Shown here: piece after piece, positions 24,582 through 32,574 of the stretch
Layout of the letters: every line of letters starts with the position of its first letter
Numbering within the stretch: position 1 is the first letter of the stretch
Assembly: GCF_902499115.1 (NCBI RefSeq)
Contig: NZ_CABVPN010000014.1
Coordinates: 137,103-201,102, forward strand
Length of the DNA stretch: 64,000 nucleotides
Direction: 5' to 3'
Origin: Burkholderia diffusa
GTDB lineage: Bacteria; Pseudomonadota; Gammaproteobacteria; Burkholderiales; Burkholderiaceae
The notes under the pieces: generated by a model
Database searches by the model: none
The model's input: only the letters and a program-made list of their open reading frames with translations
Told to the model about the DNA's origin: nothing
Position numbers and translations under genes: made by a program

Positions 24582-25868
24582 GTGGACCAAATTCCCTTAT
24601 GGGCGCAAATCGGCGCCGTCTTCCTGCTTCTCCTCTGCTCCAGCTTCTTTTCCATTTCCGAGACCGCGATGATGGCGCTCAACCGCCATCGGCTGAAGCA
24701 TCTCGCCGGCCAGGGTGTGCTCGGCGCGAAAACCACGCAGGGTCTTCTCACACGCACCGACCTGCTGCTCAGCGTGATCCTGATCGGCAATAATCTGTTC
24801 AACACGATCATCCCGGTTCTGACGACCTCGCTCGCGCTACACACGTTCGGCCGCAACAACCTCGCGCTGTCGATCGCGACCGGCATCGTCGCGTTCCTGA
24901 TCATCGTGTTCGCGGAAATCGCGCCGAAGATCGTCGGCGCGACCTTCCCCGAGCGCATCGCGCTGCCCGCCAGTCTCGTGATCGCGCCGCTGATGCGCGT
25001 GTTCAAGCCGATCGTGTGGTTCGTCAACGCGCTCGCGAACGGCGTGCTCTGGGTGCTGCGCATCAACACGAAGAAGGGCCGCGACCAGCGGATGTCGGCC
25101 GACGAGCTGCGCGCGATCGTGCTCGAATCGAGCAGCTTCATGCCGACCAAGCACCGCAGCATCCTGCTCAACCTGTTCGACCTCGAGAACATCACCGTCG
25201 ACGACGTGATGGTGCCGCGCCGGCAAATCGAATCGCTCAACTTTCACGCGCCACTCGACGACATCCTGCATCAGCTCGAGACCTGCTATCACAACCGCCT
25301 GGTCGTCTACGAAGGTGACATCGACAAGGTGCTCGGCGTGTTGCACGTCCGGAAGACACTCACCGCACTTCACAACCAGGATTTCGACCGCGAAACGTTG
25401 CGCACGCTGCTCGCCGAGCCGTACTACGTGCCGTCGGGCACGCCGGTCGTCCAGCAGCTCCAGTATTTCCAGGAGAGCCGGCAGCGAACCGCACTTGTCG
25501 TCAACGAGTACGGCGAACTCGAGGGGCTCGTCACGCCCGAGGACATCATCGAGGAACTGATCGGCGAATTCACGACGTCGATGCCGCGCGGCGAACGCGC
25601 GGGCGGCTGGAACCAGAACGGCGAATGCATCGTCGCCGCCAGCATGCCGCTGCGGGAACTGAACCGCTGGCTGCACCTGCAACTGCCAACCGACGGACCA
25701 AAAACGTTGAACGGCCTGATCCTCGAAATCCTCGAGGAAATTCCCGAAGGCGACGTGTGCCTGAAAATCCGTGACGTGATGCTCGAGGTCATGCGCAGCG
25801 ACGACCAGGCCGTTCGCACCGTCAAGCTCTTCAAGCCGCGCAGCACGCGCGCACGCGCCACGCGCTAG
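24582..25868 (+). CDS. HlyC/CorC (CNNM) family transporter
   Basis: A 428-residue membrane protein: an N-terminal DUF21/CNNM domain with about four hydrophobic segments (WAQIGAVFLLLLCSSFF and similar), a pair of CBS domains (about 205-330, with VPRRQIESLNFHAPLDD at the start) and a C-terminal CorC/HlyC domain. Relatives are linked to magnesium or cobalt homeostasis, but the transported ion is not certain. The start is a GTG directly before the hydrophobic segment; no better start is visible. It is followed by a PilB-like gene after 82 bases and is probably separate from it. Confidence 0.85.
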   Translation: MDQIPLWAQIGAVFLLLLCSSFFSISETAMMALNRHRLKHLAGQGVLGAKTTQGLLTRTDLLLSVILIGNNLFNTIIPVLTTSLALHTFGRNNLALSIATGIVAFLIIVFAEIAPKIVGATFPERIALPASLVIAPLMRVFKPIVWFVNALANGVLWVLRINTKKGRDQRMSADELRAIVLESSSFMPTKHRSILLNLFDLENITVDDVMVPRRQIESLNFHAPLDDILHQLETCYHNRLVVYEGDIDKVLGVLHVRKTLTALHNQDFDRETLRTLLAEPYYVPSGTPVVQQLQYFQESRQRTALVVNEYGELEGLVTPEDIIEELIGEFTTSMPRGERAGGWNQNGECIVAASMPLRELNRWLHLQLPTDGPKTLNGLILEILEEIPEGDVCLKIRDVMLEVMRSDDQAVRTVKLFKPRSTRARATR

Positions 25869-25950
25869 CCGAACGGCCGACTGTCAGCACCGCTCGCGAT
25901 ACGCGACCATTTGCAGGTCACGATCAACAGGCGGCCGAGCGCCGGCTCAC

Positions 25951-27228
25951 ATGCACCTCCCACCTCCTGGGGCGCCGCTGCACACGCAGCGGCCGCCTGC
26001 CTCCATCGACGCATCGCCCGCTGAAACGCCCCGGTCGCTCGATGCGGCGCAGCTCGACGATTCGCCCGCCGTGCGGCTGCTGACCGACACGCTGCACGCC
26101 GCCCGCGTGCGCGACGCGTCCGACGTCCACGTCGAACCGTTCGAAGCAGGCTGGCGCATCCGCCTGCGCATCGACGGCGTCCTGCACGAACACGCGCGGC
26201 CGCCTGCTCATCTGCGCGACGCACTCGTCACACGGATCAAGGTGCTCTCCCGCATGGACATCGCCGAGCGCCGGCTTCCGCAGGACGGCCGGCTGCGCAT
26301 CGCGGTCGACGGCGGCATGCGAGGCGACTACCGGGTCAGCTCGCTGCCCACGCTGTTCGGCGAGAAACTCGTGTTGCGTCGCCTCGAAACATTACCGCCC
26401 GACCTCACGCTTGCGCGCCTCGGCTTCGACGCGCGGCAGGCGGCGGCGATGGAGGCCGCGATTCTCGCGCCGCACGGCCTCGTGCTCGTCACCGGGCCGA
26501 CCGGAAGCGGCAAGACGCTGTCGCTCTACTGCGCGCTGCAGATGCTCGACCGCGATGCCCACAACGTGTGCACGGTCGAGGATCCGGCCGAGATTCAGCT
26601 CGACGGCATCAACCAGGTCGGCGTGGCGGAAAAAGCCGGGCTCACTTTCGCCACCGCGCTGCGCGCGCTGCTGCGGCAGGACCCGGATGTCATCATGGTC
26701 GGCGAGATTCGCGATGCGGAGACGGCCGACGTCGCGATCAAGGCCGCGCAGACCGGGCACCTCGTGCTGTCGACGCTGCACACGAACGACGCGCCGACAG
26801 CCGTCGCGCGACTGCTCGACATCGGCGTCGCGCCGTACAACCTGGCGGCCGCATTGCGCCTCGTCACCGCGCAACGCCTCGTTCGGCGCCTGTGCACCAT
26901 CTGCCGCGTGCGTTCCGACGCGTCGGCACGCGCGCTGCGCGAAGCTGGCTGCGATTCGGCAGCGCTGGAATCCGGATGGCGTCCGTTCGTCGCGCGCGGC
27001 TGTGCCGCCTGTCACGGCATCGGTTATCGCGGCCGGATCGGCCTGCATCAGACAATGCCGGTTTCACCGGCAATGGCGGAGCGCATCGTCGCGCGCGCAA
27101 GCGTCGGCACGCTCGCACAATGCGCGGCGTCCGAGGGCGTATGCAGTCTGCGCGACGCGGCACTTGCGCACGTCCGCGACGGCACGACGAGCATCGCGGA
27201 AGCGCTGGCCGCGACGCCTGACGCGTGA
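25951..27228 (+). CDS. GspE/PilB-type secretion or pilus assembly ATPase
   Basis: A hexameric traffic ATPase that powers type IV pilus or type II secretion assembly. The 425-residue protein has Walker A GPTGSGKT near residue 185, the Walker B/Asp box IMVGEIRDAETADVA, and a C-terminal tetracysteine zinc site (CTIC and CAAC). It lacks the long N-terminal domain of full PilB (about 560 residues), so it is a short form. Its stop overlaps the start of the GspF-like gene. With the next two genes it forms a pilBCD-type set. Whether it serves pili or secretion cannot be told from here. Confidence 0.85.
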   Translation: MHLPPPGAPLHTQRPPASIDASPAETPRSLDAAQLDDSPAVRLLTDTLHAARVRDASDVHVEPFEAGWRIRLRIDGVLHEHARPPAHLRDALVTRIKVLSRMDIAERRLPQDGRLRIAVDGGMRGDYRVSSLPTLFGEKLVLRRLETLPPDLTLARLGFDARQAAAMEAAILAPHGLVLVTGPTGSGKTLSLYCALQMLDRDAHNVCTVEDPAEIQLDGINQVGVAEKAGLTFATALRALLRQDPDVIMVGEIRDAETADVAIKAAQTGHLVLSTLHTNDAPTAVARLLDIGVAPYNLAAALRLVTAQRLVRRLCTICRVRSDASARALREAGCDSAALESGWRPFVARGCAACHGIGYRGRIGLHQTMPVSPAMAERIVARASVGTLAQCAASEGVCSLRDAALAHVRDGTTSIAEALAATPDA

Positions 27229-28439
27229 CCGCCATGCGTGCACCGCCAAACGAAACCTGCTTCGCGTGGCGCGGCCGTCGTCGCGACGGCACGCCATGCC
27301 GCGGGAACGTCATCGCCTTCGATGCCGCCGCCGCACGAGCAGCGCTCGCGCGCGACGGCGTCGCGGTGCTGTCGCTCGACGTCCGCGGCGCGGCCCGACC
27401 ACCAGCGGCCGGAGCAAGGGAGGTCACGCGCTTCACGCGTCAGCTCGCGAGCCTGCTGCAAGCCGGACTACCACTCGCACCGTCGCTCGAGATGCTCGCC
27501 CGCACCCGCACGCGCGACGGGCTGCCGCGCATCGCCGCCGGTCTCGCGCGCGAGATCGTCGGCGGGCAACGCTTCGCCGCCGCGCTCGCACGCTATCCGT
27601 CCCAGTTCGGCATGCTGTATCGCCAGTTGATCGAGGTGGGCGAGGCATCGGGTGCGCTCGGTACCGTACTGACCCGCGTCGCGGAGCACCGGGAACGCGC
27701 CGACGCGCAATGGCGCAAGCTGCGTGCCGCACTTGCGTACCCGGTCGCCGTCATCGTGTTCGCGCTCGCTATCTCGGCCGCGCTGATGGTGTGGGTCGTG
27801 CCGACGTTCCGACAGATCTTCGACGGTTTCGGCGCGGCACTGCCTGCACCGACCCGCGCCCTGCTCGCCCTCTCGTCCGCGACATCGGCCTGGGGTGGCA
27901 CGTTGGTTGCCGGCGCAGCCGTCGCAGTATTCACCGCGCGCCACGCGCTGCGGCGCTCGCCTTCGCTGCGCTATACGGTGGCACGGCATCTGCTGAATCT
28001 GCCGTTCGTCGGCAGCGCGCTCACGCGCTTCGCGACCGCGCGCTGGTGCCGCTCGCTTGCAACGCTGCTCGGTGCCGGCGTCCCACTCGCCGATGCGTTC
28101 GCCACGCTCGAGCGCACCGCCGGCCATCCGGTGTTCGAACAGGCCACCGCACAGATTGCGACGCGCGTGCTGCGCGGCGCGCGCCTGGCCGATGCGATGC
28201 ACGCGACGGGATGCTTCCCGGACGACGTCGTGCAGCCGATCGCCGTCGCCGAGGAAACCGGCGCGCTCGACACGATGCTCACCGATATCGCCGCGCTATG
28301 CGAGCGTCAGCTCGACGCGCGTCTCGATGCGCTCGCCGCGCTCGGCGAGCCGCTGATCGTGATCGTGCTGGGCGCACTCGTCGGCGGCCTCGTGATCGCG
28401 ATGTATCTGCCCATCCTTCAGCTGGGCAACGTGGTGTAG
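27225..28439 (+). CDS. GspF/PilC-type inner membrane platform protein
   Basis: The inner membrane platform partner of the traffic ATPase. The 404-residue protein has two GspF repeats, each beginning near FTRQLASLLQAGLPL (about 70) and TARWCRSLATLLGAGVPL (about 270), and about three hydrophobic helices (LAYPVAVIVFALAISAALM; LIVIVLGALVGGLVIAM). The GTG at 27225 overlaps the stop of the ATPase gene (GTGA); the ATG at 27234 is an alternative start. Length is normal. Order ATPase, platform, peptidase matches pilB-pilC-pilD. Confidence 0.87.
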   Translation: MTAMRAPPNETCFAWRGRRRDGTPCRGNVIAFDAAAARAALARDGVAVLSLDVRGAARPPAAGAREVTRFTRQLASLLQAGLPLAPSLEMLARTRTRDGLPRIAAGLAREIVGGQRFAAALARYPSQFGMLYRQLIEVGEASGALGTVLTRVAEHRERADAQWRKLRAALAYPVAVIVFALAISAALMVWVVPTFRQIFDGFGAALPAPTRALLALSSATSAWGGTLVAGAAVAVFTARHALRRSPSLRYTVARHLLNLPFVGSALTRFATARWCRSLATLLGAGVPLADAFATLERTAGHPVFEQATAQIATRVLRGARLADAMHATGCFPDDVVQPIAVAEETGALDTMLTDIAALCERQLDARLDALAALGEPLIVIVLGALVGGLVIAMYLPILQLGNVV

Positions 28440-28484
28440 CATCGCAACCGATTCTGTCGCCTTTCATGCCCGAACCCGAGCCCC

Positions 28485-29396
28485 ATGACGCCCGCGCCCC
28501 TGATCACCGTTTTCGCCTCGCCCGACAGCATGTTGCTCGCGCTGGCGATGCTGCCGCATGCGGTGCAGTATGCGTTCGCCGTCGTGCTCGGCCTGTGCGT
28601 CGGCAGCTTCGTGAACGTCGTCGTGCACCGGGTCCCGGTGATGATGCAGCGCGCCTGGCAGGCCGAGATCGCCGAAGCGACCGGCAGTGCAAGCGCGCCG
28701 CCGGACGACGGTTATCCGCGGCATTACGATCTGTGGCGCCCGCGCAGCGCCTGTCCACATTGCGGTCACGTGCTGCGTGCGTGGGAGAACATCCCGCTCG
28801 TGAGCTACTTGCTGTTGCTCGGGCGCTGCCGTCAGTGCGGCCATGCGATCGGCATGCGCTATCCGCTCGTCGAGCTCGCCGGTGCGCTGCTCGCCGCCGG
28901 TTCGCTCGCCGCGTTCGGCCCCACCGTCGCCGCGCTCGCCGCGTTCGGACTGTGCGCGGCACTGCTGGCAATGAGCGCGATCGATATCCAGACCGGGTAC
29001 CTGCCCGATTCGATGACGCTGCCGATGCTGTGGGCCGGGCTCGCACTGAACCTCGGCGGCACGTTCACGTCGCTGCGTTCGGCCGTGGTCGGCGCGATGG
29101 CCGGCTACCTGTTCCTGTGGTCGGTCTACTGGCTGTTCAAATGGTTGCGCGGCATCGAGGGCATCGGCTTCGGCGACCTCAAGCTGCTCGCCGCGCTCGG
29201 CGCATGGATGGGCTGGGCCGCGCTGCCGCAGGTCGTGCTGTTCGCCGCGGTGACGGGCGCGCTCGTCGGGCTCGTCGCGACCTGGCGCGGACGCATGCGC
29301 TTCGAGGAGCCGATTCCGTTCGGCCCGTTTCTCGCGGCAGGCGGCGTCGCGACGCTGTTTTTCGGCACCCCTTTCTACTCGGCACTCGGCGGCTGA
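28485..29396 (+). CDS. pilD: Prepilin peptidase / N-methyltransferase
   Basis: PilD cleaves the leader of prepilins and pseudopilins and methylates the new N terminus. The 303-residue integral membrane protein has the cytoplasmic four-Cys motif (CPHCGH and CRQCGH) needed for methyltransferase activity in classic forms, and both catalytic Asp residues, in SAIDIQTGYLPDS and GIGFGDLKLLAALGA. It lies 45 bases after the PilC-like gene and 84 before coaE. pilD next to coaE is a frequent arrangement in betaproteobacteria. Confidence 0.93.
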   Translation: MTPAPLITVFASPDSMLLALAMLPHAVQYAFAVVLGLCVGSFVNVVVHRVPVMMQRAWQAEIAEATGSASAPPDDGYPRHYDLWRPRSACPHCGHVLRAWENIPLVSYLLLLGRCRQCGHAIGMRYPLVELAGALLAAGSLAAFGPTVAALAAFGLCAALLAMSAIDIQTGYLPDSMTLPMLWAGLALNLGGTFTSLRSAVVGAMAGYLFLWSVYWLFKWLRGIEGIGFGDLKLLAALGAWMGWAALPQVVLFAAVTGALVGLVATWRGRMRFEEPIPFGPFLAAGGVATLFFGTPFYSALGG

Positions 29397-29480
29397 CATG
29401 ACGCACCGCCGGCGGCCGCCATGTTCGCTGCGTCGCGGGGAGGCGCTTCGCTGCCTCGCGACGGCCCGGCGGAGGCTCAC

Positions 29481-30089
29481 ATGTTTTCAATAGGACTCAC
29501 CGGCGGCATCGGCAGCGGCAAGACGACCGTCGCCGACATGTTCGCCGCACGCGGCGCATCGCTCGTCGATACCGACCTGATCGCGCACCGCATCACCGCA
29601 CCGGCCGGCCTCGCGATGCCAGCGATCGAACAGGCATTCGGACCGGATTTCGTCGCTGCCGACGGCTCGCTCGACCGCGCGAAGATGCGCGCACTCATTT
29701 TCAGCGACGACGACGCGCGTCGGCGCCTCGAAGCTATCACGCATCCGCTGATCCGCGCCGAGACCGAGCGCGAGGCCCGCGAAGCGCAGGGCCCTTACGT
29801 GATCTTCGTCGTGCCGCTGCTCGTGGAGTCAGGTAACTGGAAGGCGCGCAGCGATCGCGTGCTGGTCGTCGACTGTCCGGTCGAAACGCAGATCGCACGT
29901 GTGATGCGGCGCAATGATTTCACGCGCGAACAAGTCGAAGCGATCATCGCAAGACAAGCGACGCGCGAAGCGCGTCTCGCCGCGGCCGACGACGTGATCG
30001 TCAACGACGCGACGACACCCGCTGCTCTCGCTGCACAGGTCGATGCACTGCACCAACGCTATCTTGCGTTCGCGGCTGCCGCACACTGA
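29481..30089 (+). CDS. coaE: Dephospho-CoA kinase
   Basis: CoaE phosphorylates dephospho-CoA, the last step of coenzyme A synthesis. The 202-residue protein begins MFSIGLTGGIGSGKTT, containing the P-loop, and has the LVDTDLIAHRIT substrate segment. The ATG at 29481 has GGAGG 5 bases upstream; the longer frame from 29421 is not needed. It follows pilD on the same strand and may be cotranscribed with it. Confidence 0.95.
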   Translation: MFSIGLTGGIGSGKTTVADMFAARGASLVDTDLIAHRITAPAGLAMPAIEQAFGPDFVAADGSLDRAKMRALIFSDDDARRRLEAITHPLIRAETEREAREAQGPYVIFVVPLLVESGNWKARSDRVLVVDCPVETQIARVMRRNDFTREQVEAIIARQATREARLAAADDVIVNDATTPAALAAQVDALHQRYLAFAAAAH

Positions 30090-30128
30090 CCGCCGCGCGC
30101 GATCGTGATGGTGTACGAAATTGGTGCG

Positions 30129-30157
30129 TTGCTAGGGTAGACAGTGAGCATTAGAAT
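30129..30157 (+). promoter_or_regulatory. Candidate sigma-70-type promoter for zapD
   Basis: TTGCTA (30129-30134), a 17-base spacer and TAGAAT (30152-30157), 41 bases before the zapD start. An inverted repeat overlaps its -35. Confidence 0.6.
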
Positions 30158-30186
30158 GTCCTGCATTGTTTCAATCCCTACCCTAG
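30132..30186. repeat. Inverted repeat around the zapD promoter
   Basis: CTAGGGTAG (30132-30140) and CTACCCTAG (30178-30186), perfect over 9 bp and separated by 37 bases. The left arm overlaps the -35 and the right arm lies in the transcribed leader, so it could be a two-site operator rather than an RNA hairpin. Confidence 0.65.
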
Positions 30187-30198
30187 AGGCGAGCGCGC

Positions 30199-30954
30199 TT
30201 GATTCTTTACGAGTATCCGTTCAACGAGCGAATTCGCACGCTATTGCGCCTCGAAGACCTGTTCGAGCGCTTCGCGTTCTTTTTGGCTCAGGAGGACCCG
30301 CGTGAACATCACGTCGCGCTGACGACGCTGTTCGAAATCGCTGAGGTCACAGGCCGCGCGGACCTGAAATCGGATCTGATGAAGGAGCTCGAACGTCAAC
30401 GCCAGACGCTCGCCCCCTTTCGCGGCAATCCGGGCATCGAACAGAATGCGCTCGAGGCCGTGCTCGGTGAAATCGAGCAGACGCTCGCCAATCTTGCGCA
30501 GATGCAGGGCAAGACCGGGCAGCATCTGGTCGACAACGAGTGGCTCGCCAGCATCCGCAGCCGCGCGGTGATTCCCGGCGGCACGTGCAAGTTCGACCTG
30601 CCGTCGTACTATGCGTGGCAGCAATGGCCCGCGGAACAGCGGCGCCAGGACATTGCGAAATGGATCCTGCCGCTGCTGCCGCTGCGCGATGCCGCTGCGA
30701 TCGTGCTGCGGCTCGCACGTGAATCGGGGCAGGCTTCGAAAGTGATGGCGATGCAGGGCAGCTACCAGCAGATGCTGTCGGGGCGCTCCTACCAGCTGAT
30801 GCAGGTCCGCGTGCCCCCGGAGCTGCGCGTGATTCCCGAAGCGAGCGCCAACAAATACATGCTGTGGGTACGGTTCACCATGCAGGACGGCGACGTGCGG
30901 CCGCGCGCGGTGGACATCGACGTGCCGTTCCATCTGACACTGTGCAATCTGTAA
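30199..30954 (+). CDS. zapD: Cell division protein ZapD
   Basis: ZapD crosslinks FtsZ filaments at the division ring. The 251-residue protein begins MILYEYPFNERIRTLLRLED, continues with LFERF, and carries the conserved YAWQQWPAEQRRQD segment, matching the YacF/ZapD family in length and pattern. The start is TTG, preceded by GAGGCGAG. With coaE before it and yacG after it, the order coaE-zapD-yacG matches the conserved proteobacterial neighbourhood. Confidence 0.95.
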   Translation: MILYEYPFNERIRTLLRLEDLFERFAFFLAQEDPREHHVALTTLFEIAEVTGRADLKSDLMKELERQRQTLAPFRGNPGIEQNALEAVLGEIEQTLANLAQMQGKTGQHLVDNEWLASIRSRAVIPGGTCKFDLPSYYAWQQWPAEQRRQDIAKWILPLLPLRDAAAIVLRLARESGQASKVMAMQGSYQQMLSGRSYQLMQVRVPPELRVIPEASANKYMLWVRFTMQDGDVRPRAVDIDVPFHLTLCNL

Positions 30955-30982
30955 CGGCCGCGCGCCGGTTCGACGCTTTCGT

Positions 30983-31183
30983 ATGACTACCGTTGTGAAA
31001 TGTCCTTCGTGCGGCGCAGAAGTGCGCTGGACGCCTGAAAACAAGTTCCGTCCCTTCTGTTCGGCCCGCTGCAAGCAACTCGACCTCGGCGCATGGGCCG
31101 CAGAAAAGTACCGGATCGGCGGGGCCTCCGACGAGGGTCCGTCGTCGGAGGAAGATGGCGCCGACGGCCGCCGCGACAGCTGA
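30983..31183 (+). CDS. yacG: DNA gyrase inhibitor YacG (zinc-binding)
   Basis: A 66-residue zinc protein; the E. coli homologue binds GyrB and inhibits gyrase. The zinc ligands are CPSC near residue 8 and the later pair in FCSARC, followed by the LDLGAW signature. The C-terminal 20 residues are acidic and disordered. The gene starts 28 bases after zapD. A perfect 10-bp inverted repeat lies inside the coding sequence at 31125-31151. Confidence 0.93.
   Translation: MTTVVKCPSCGAEVRWTPENKFRPFCSARCKQLDLGAWAAEKYRIGGASDEGPSSEEDGADGRRDS
31125..31151. repeat. Perfect 10-bp inverted repeat inside yacG
   Basis: CCTCCGACGA (31125-31134) pairs with TCGTCGGAGG (31142-31151) around a 7-base loop. It lies in the part encoding the acidic tail and has no T-run. 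Confidence 0.7.
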
Positions 31184-31245
31184 GCGGCGCGCGACACCGC
31201 TCGCCCTGCAGATATGGCCCGCCTTTCAGGCGAGCCGCCACGGCG

Positions 31246-31689
31246 TCATTGCGACGCCGCCTCCTTCTCGAGCAGCGCCAGCACCGGCAGCGCCGCCGGC
31301 AACAGCGGCGCGACCTCGACCGGCAGTTGCTGCCACACGAACGCCTGCCCTTCCTTGCTGTGCGGCTCACCCGCCCAGCCCGTCACCTTGCAGAAATAGA
31401 GCCGCACGTACGCGTGCGGATAATCGTGCTCGAGCGTATGCCAGCGGTGGCTGGCCGTGACTTCGATGCCGAGTTCCTCGTGCAATTCGCGCGCCAGCGC
31501 GTCCTCCACGCTCTCCCCGGCCTCCAGCTTGCCGCCGGGAAACTCCCAGTAGCCCTCGTACGGCTTGCCCTGCAGCCGCTGTGCGAGCAGGTAACGACCG
31601 TCCGCCTGCACCATCACGCCGACCGCGACCTCTGTCACCTTGCGTCCATCGGGCGCGCGCACGCTGCCCGCTGCGAAATCCGTACTCAT
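31246..31689 (-). CDS. Nudix hydrolase, MutT-like (8-oxo-dGTP diphosphatase type)
   Basis: A 147-residue Nudix protein that probably removes oxidised nucleoside triphosphates. The Nudix box GGKLEAGESVEDALARELHE followed by ELGI is complete. The preceding LAQRLQGKPYEGYWEFPGG pattern is the one found in MutT and its close relatives. The ATG at 31689 overlaps the stop of the DUF815 ATPase gene as ATGA, so the two are coupled. In E. coli mutT is next to secA; here secA is upstream in the same group of minus-strand genes. Confidence 0.88.
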   Translation of the reverse strand: MSTDFAAGSVRAPDGRKVTEVAVGVMVQADGRYLLAQRLQGKPYEGYWEFPGGKLEAGESVEDALARELHEELGIEVTASHRWHTLEHDYPHAYVRLYFCKVTGWAGEPHSKEGQAFVWQQLPVEVAPLLPAALPVLALLEKEAASQ

Positions 31690-32555
31690 ACCTGCTCCTT
31701 GCGACCCGACCAGTCGCGCGCGAACTGCCATGCGACGCGCCCCGAACGCGAACCGCGCTCGAGCGCCCAGACGAGCGCGTCGCCGCGCGCCGTCTCGATC
31801 TCCGCGTCCGCGCAGCCGGAATGGCGCAGCCAGTGCGCGACGATGTCGAGGTAGTCGTCCTGCTTGAACGGGTAGAAGCTGACCCACAGGCCGAAGCGCT
31901 CCGACAGCGAGATCTTTTCCTCGACGACTTCACCGGGGTGGATCTCGCCGTCCGGCAGATGCTTGTACGACTCGTTGTCGCTCATGTACTCGGGCAGCAG
32001 ATGGCGGCGGTTCGACGTCGCGTAGATCAGCACGTTGTCGGACTGCGCGGCGATCGAGCCGTCGAGTGCGACCTTCAGCGCCTTGTAGCCCGATTCGCCC
32101 TCCTCGAACGACAGGTCGTCGCAGAACACGATGAAACGCTCCGGACGCTCAGAGATCAGATCCACGATGTCGCCGAGATCGTGCAGGTCGTCCTTGTCGA
32201 CTTCGATCAGGCGCAGCCCGTCCTTCGCATACGCGTTCAGGCAGGCCTTGATCAGGGACGACTTGCCAGTGCCGCGCGCACCTGTCAGCAGCACGTTGTT
32301 CGCCGGCTTGCGCTGGACGAACTGTCGCGTGTTCTGCTCGATCAGCCCTTTCTGTCGATCGATGTTGTGCAGGTCGCCCAGCGTGATCGACGACGCTGCC
32401 GGCACCGGCTGCAAATAGCCGCGCCCCTGGCGCTTGCGCCAACGGAACGCGGTGGCGGCATTCCAGTCGATGGCCGCCGGCGCGGGCGGCAGCATCCCCT
32501 CGAGGCGGCCGAGCAGCGCTTCCGCGCGCGTCAGAAACTGTTCGAGCTTGTCCAT
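31686..32555 (-). CDS. DUF815-family AAA-type ATPase
   Basis: A 289-residue predicted ATPase of the DUF815 family, function unknown. Walker A is GARGTGKSSLIKACL near residue 95, the Walker B-like segment is IVFCDDLSFEEGE, and a downstream Arg-rich helix fits AAA sensor regions. No membrane segment is seen. It starts 19 bases after argJ ends and overlaps the MutT-like gene by 4 bases. The conserved coupling of this ATPase with a Nudix gene between argJ and the convergent yacG is a hint to its role but no more. Confidence 0.85.
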   Translation of the reverse strand: MDKLEQFLTRAEALLGRLEGMLPPAPAAIDWNAATAFRWRKRQGRGYLQPVPAASSITLGDLHNIDRQKGLIEQNTRQFVQRKPANNVLLTGARGTGKSSLIKACLNAYAKDGLRLIEVDKDDLHDLGDIVDLISERPERFIVFCDDLSFEEGESGYKALKVALDGSIAAQSDNVLIYATSNRRHLLPEYMSDNESYKHLPDGEIHPGEVVEEKISLSERFGLWVSFYPFKQDDYLDIVAHWLRHSGCADAEIETARGDALVWALERGSRSGRVAWQFARDWSGRKEQV

Positions 32556-32574
32556 GTCGTTCGAGCGCTCCCGA

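Noticed and set aside
26411..29401. 996-codon Arg-rich open frame in another frame of the pilBCD-like genes
   Set aside because: Composition is typical of an out-of-frame reading, and the three real genes have intact motifs.
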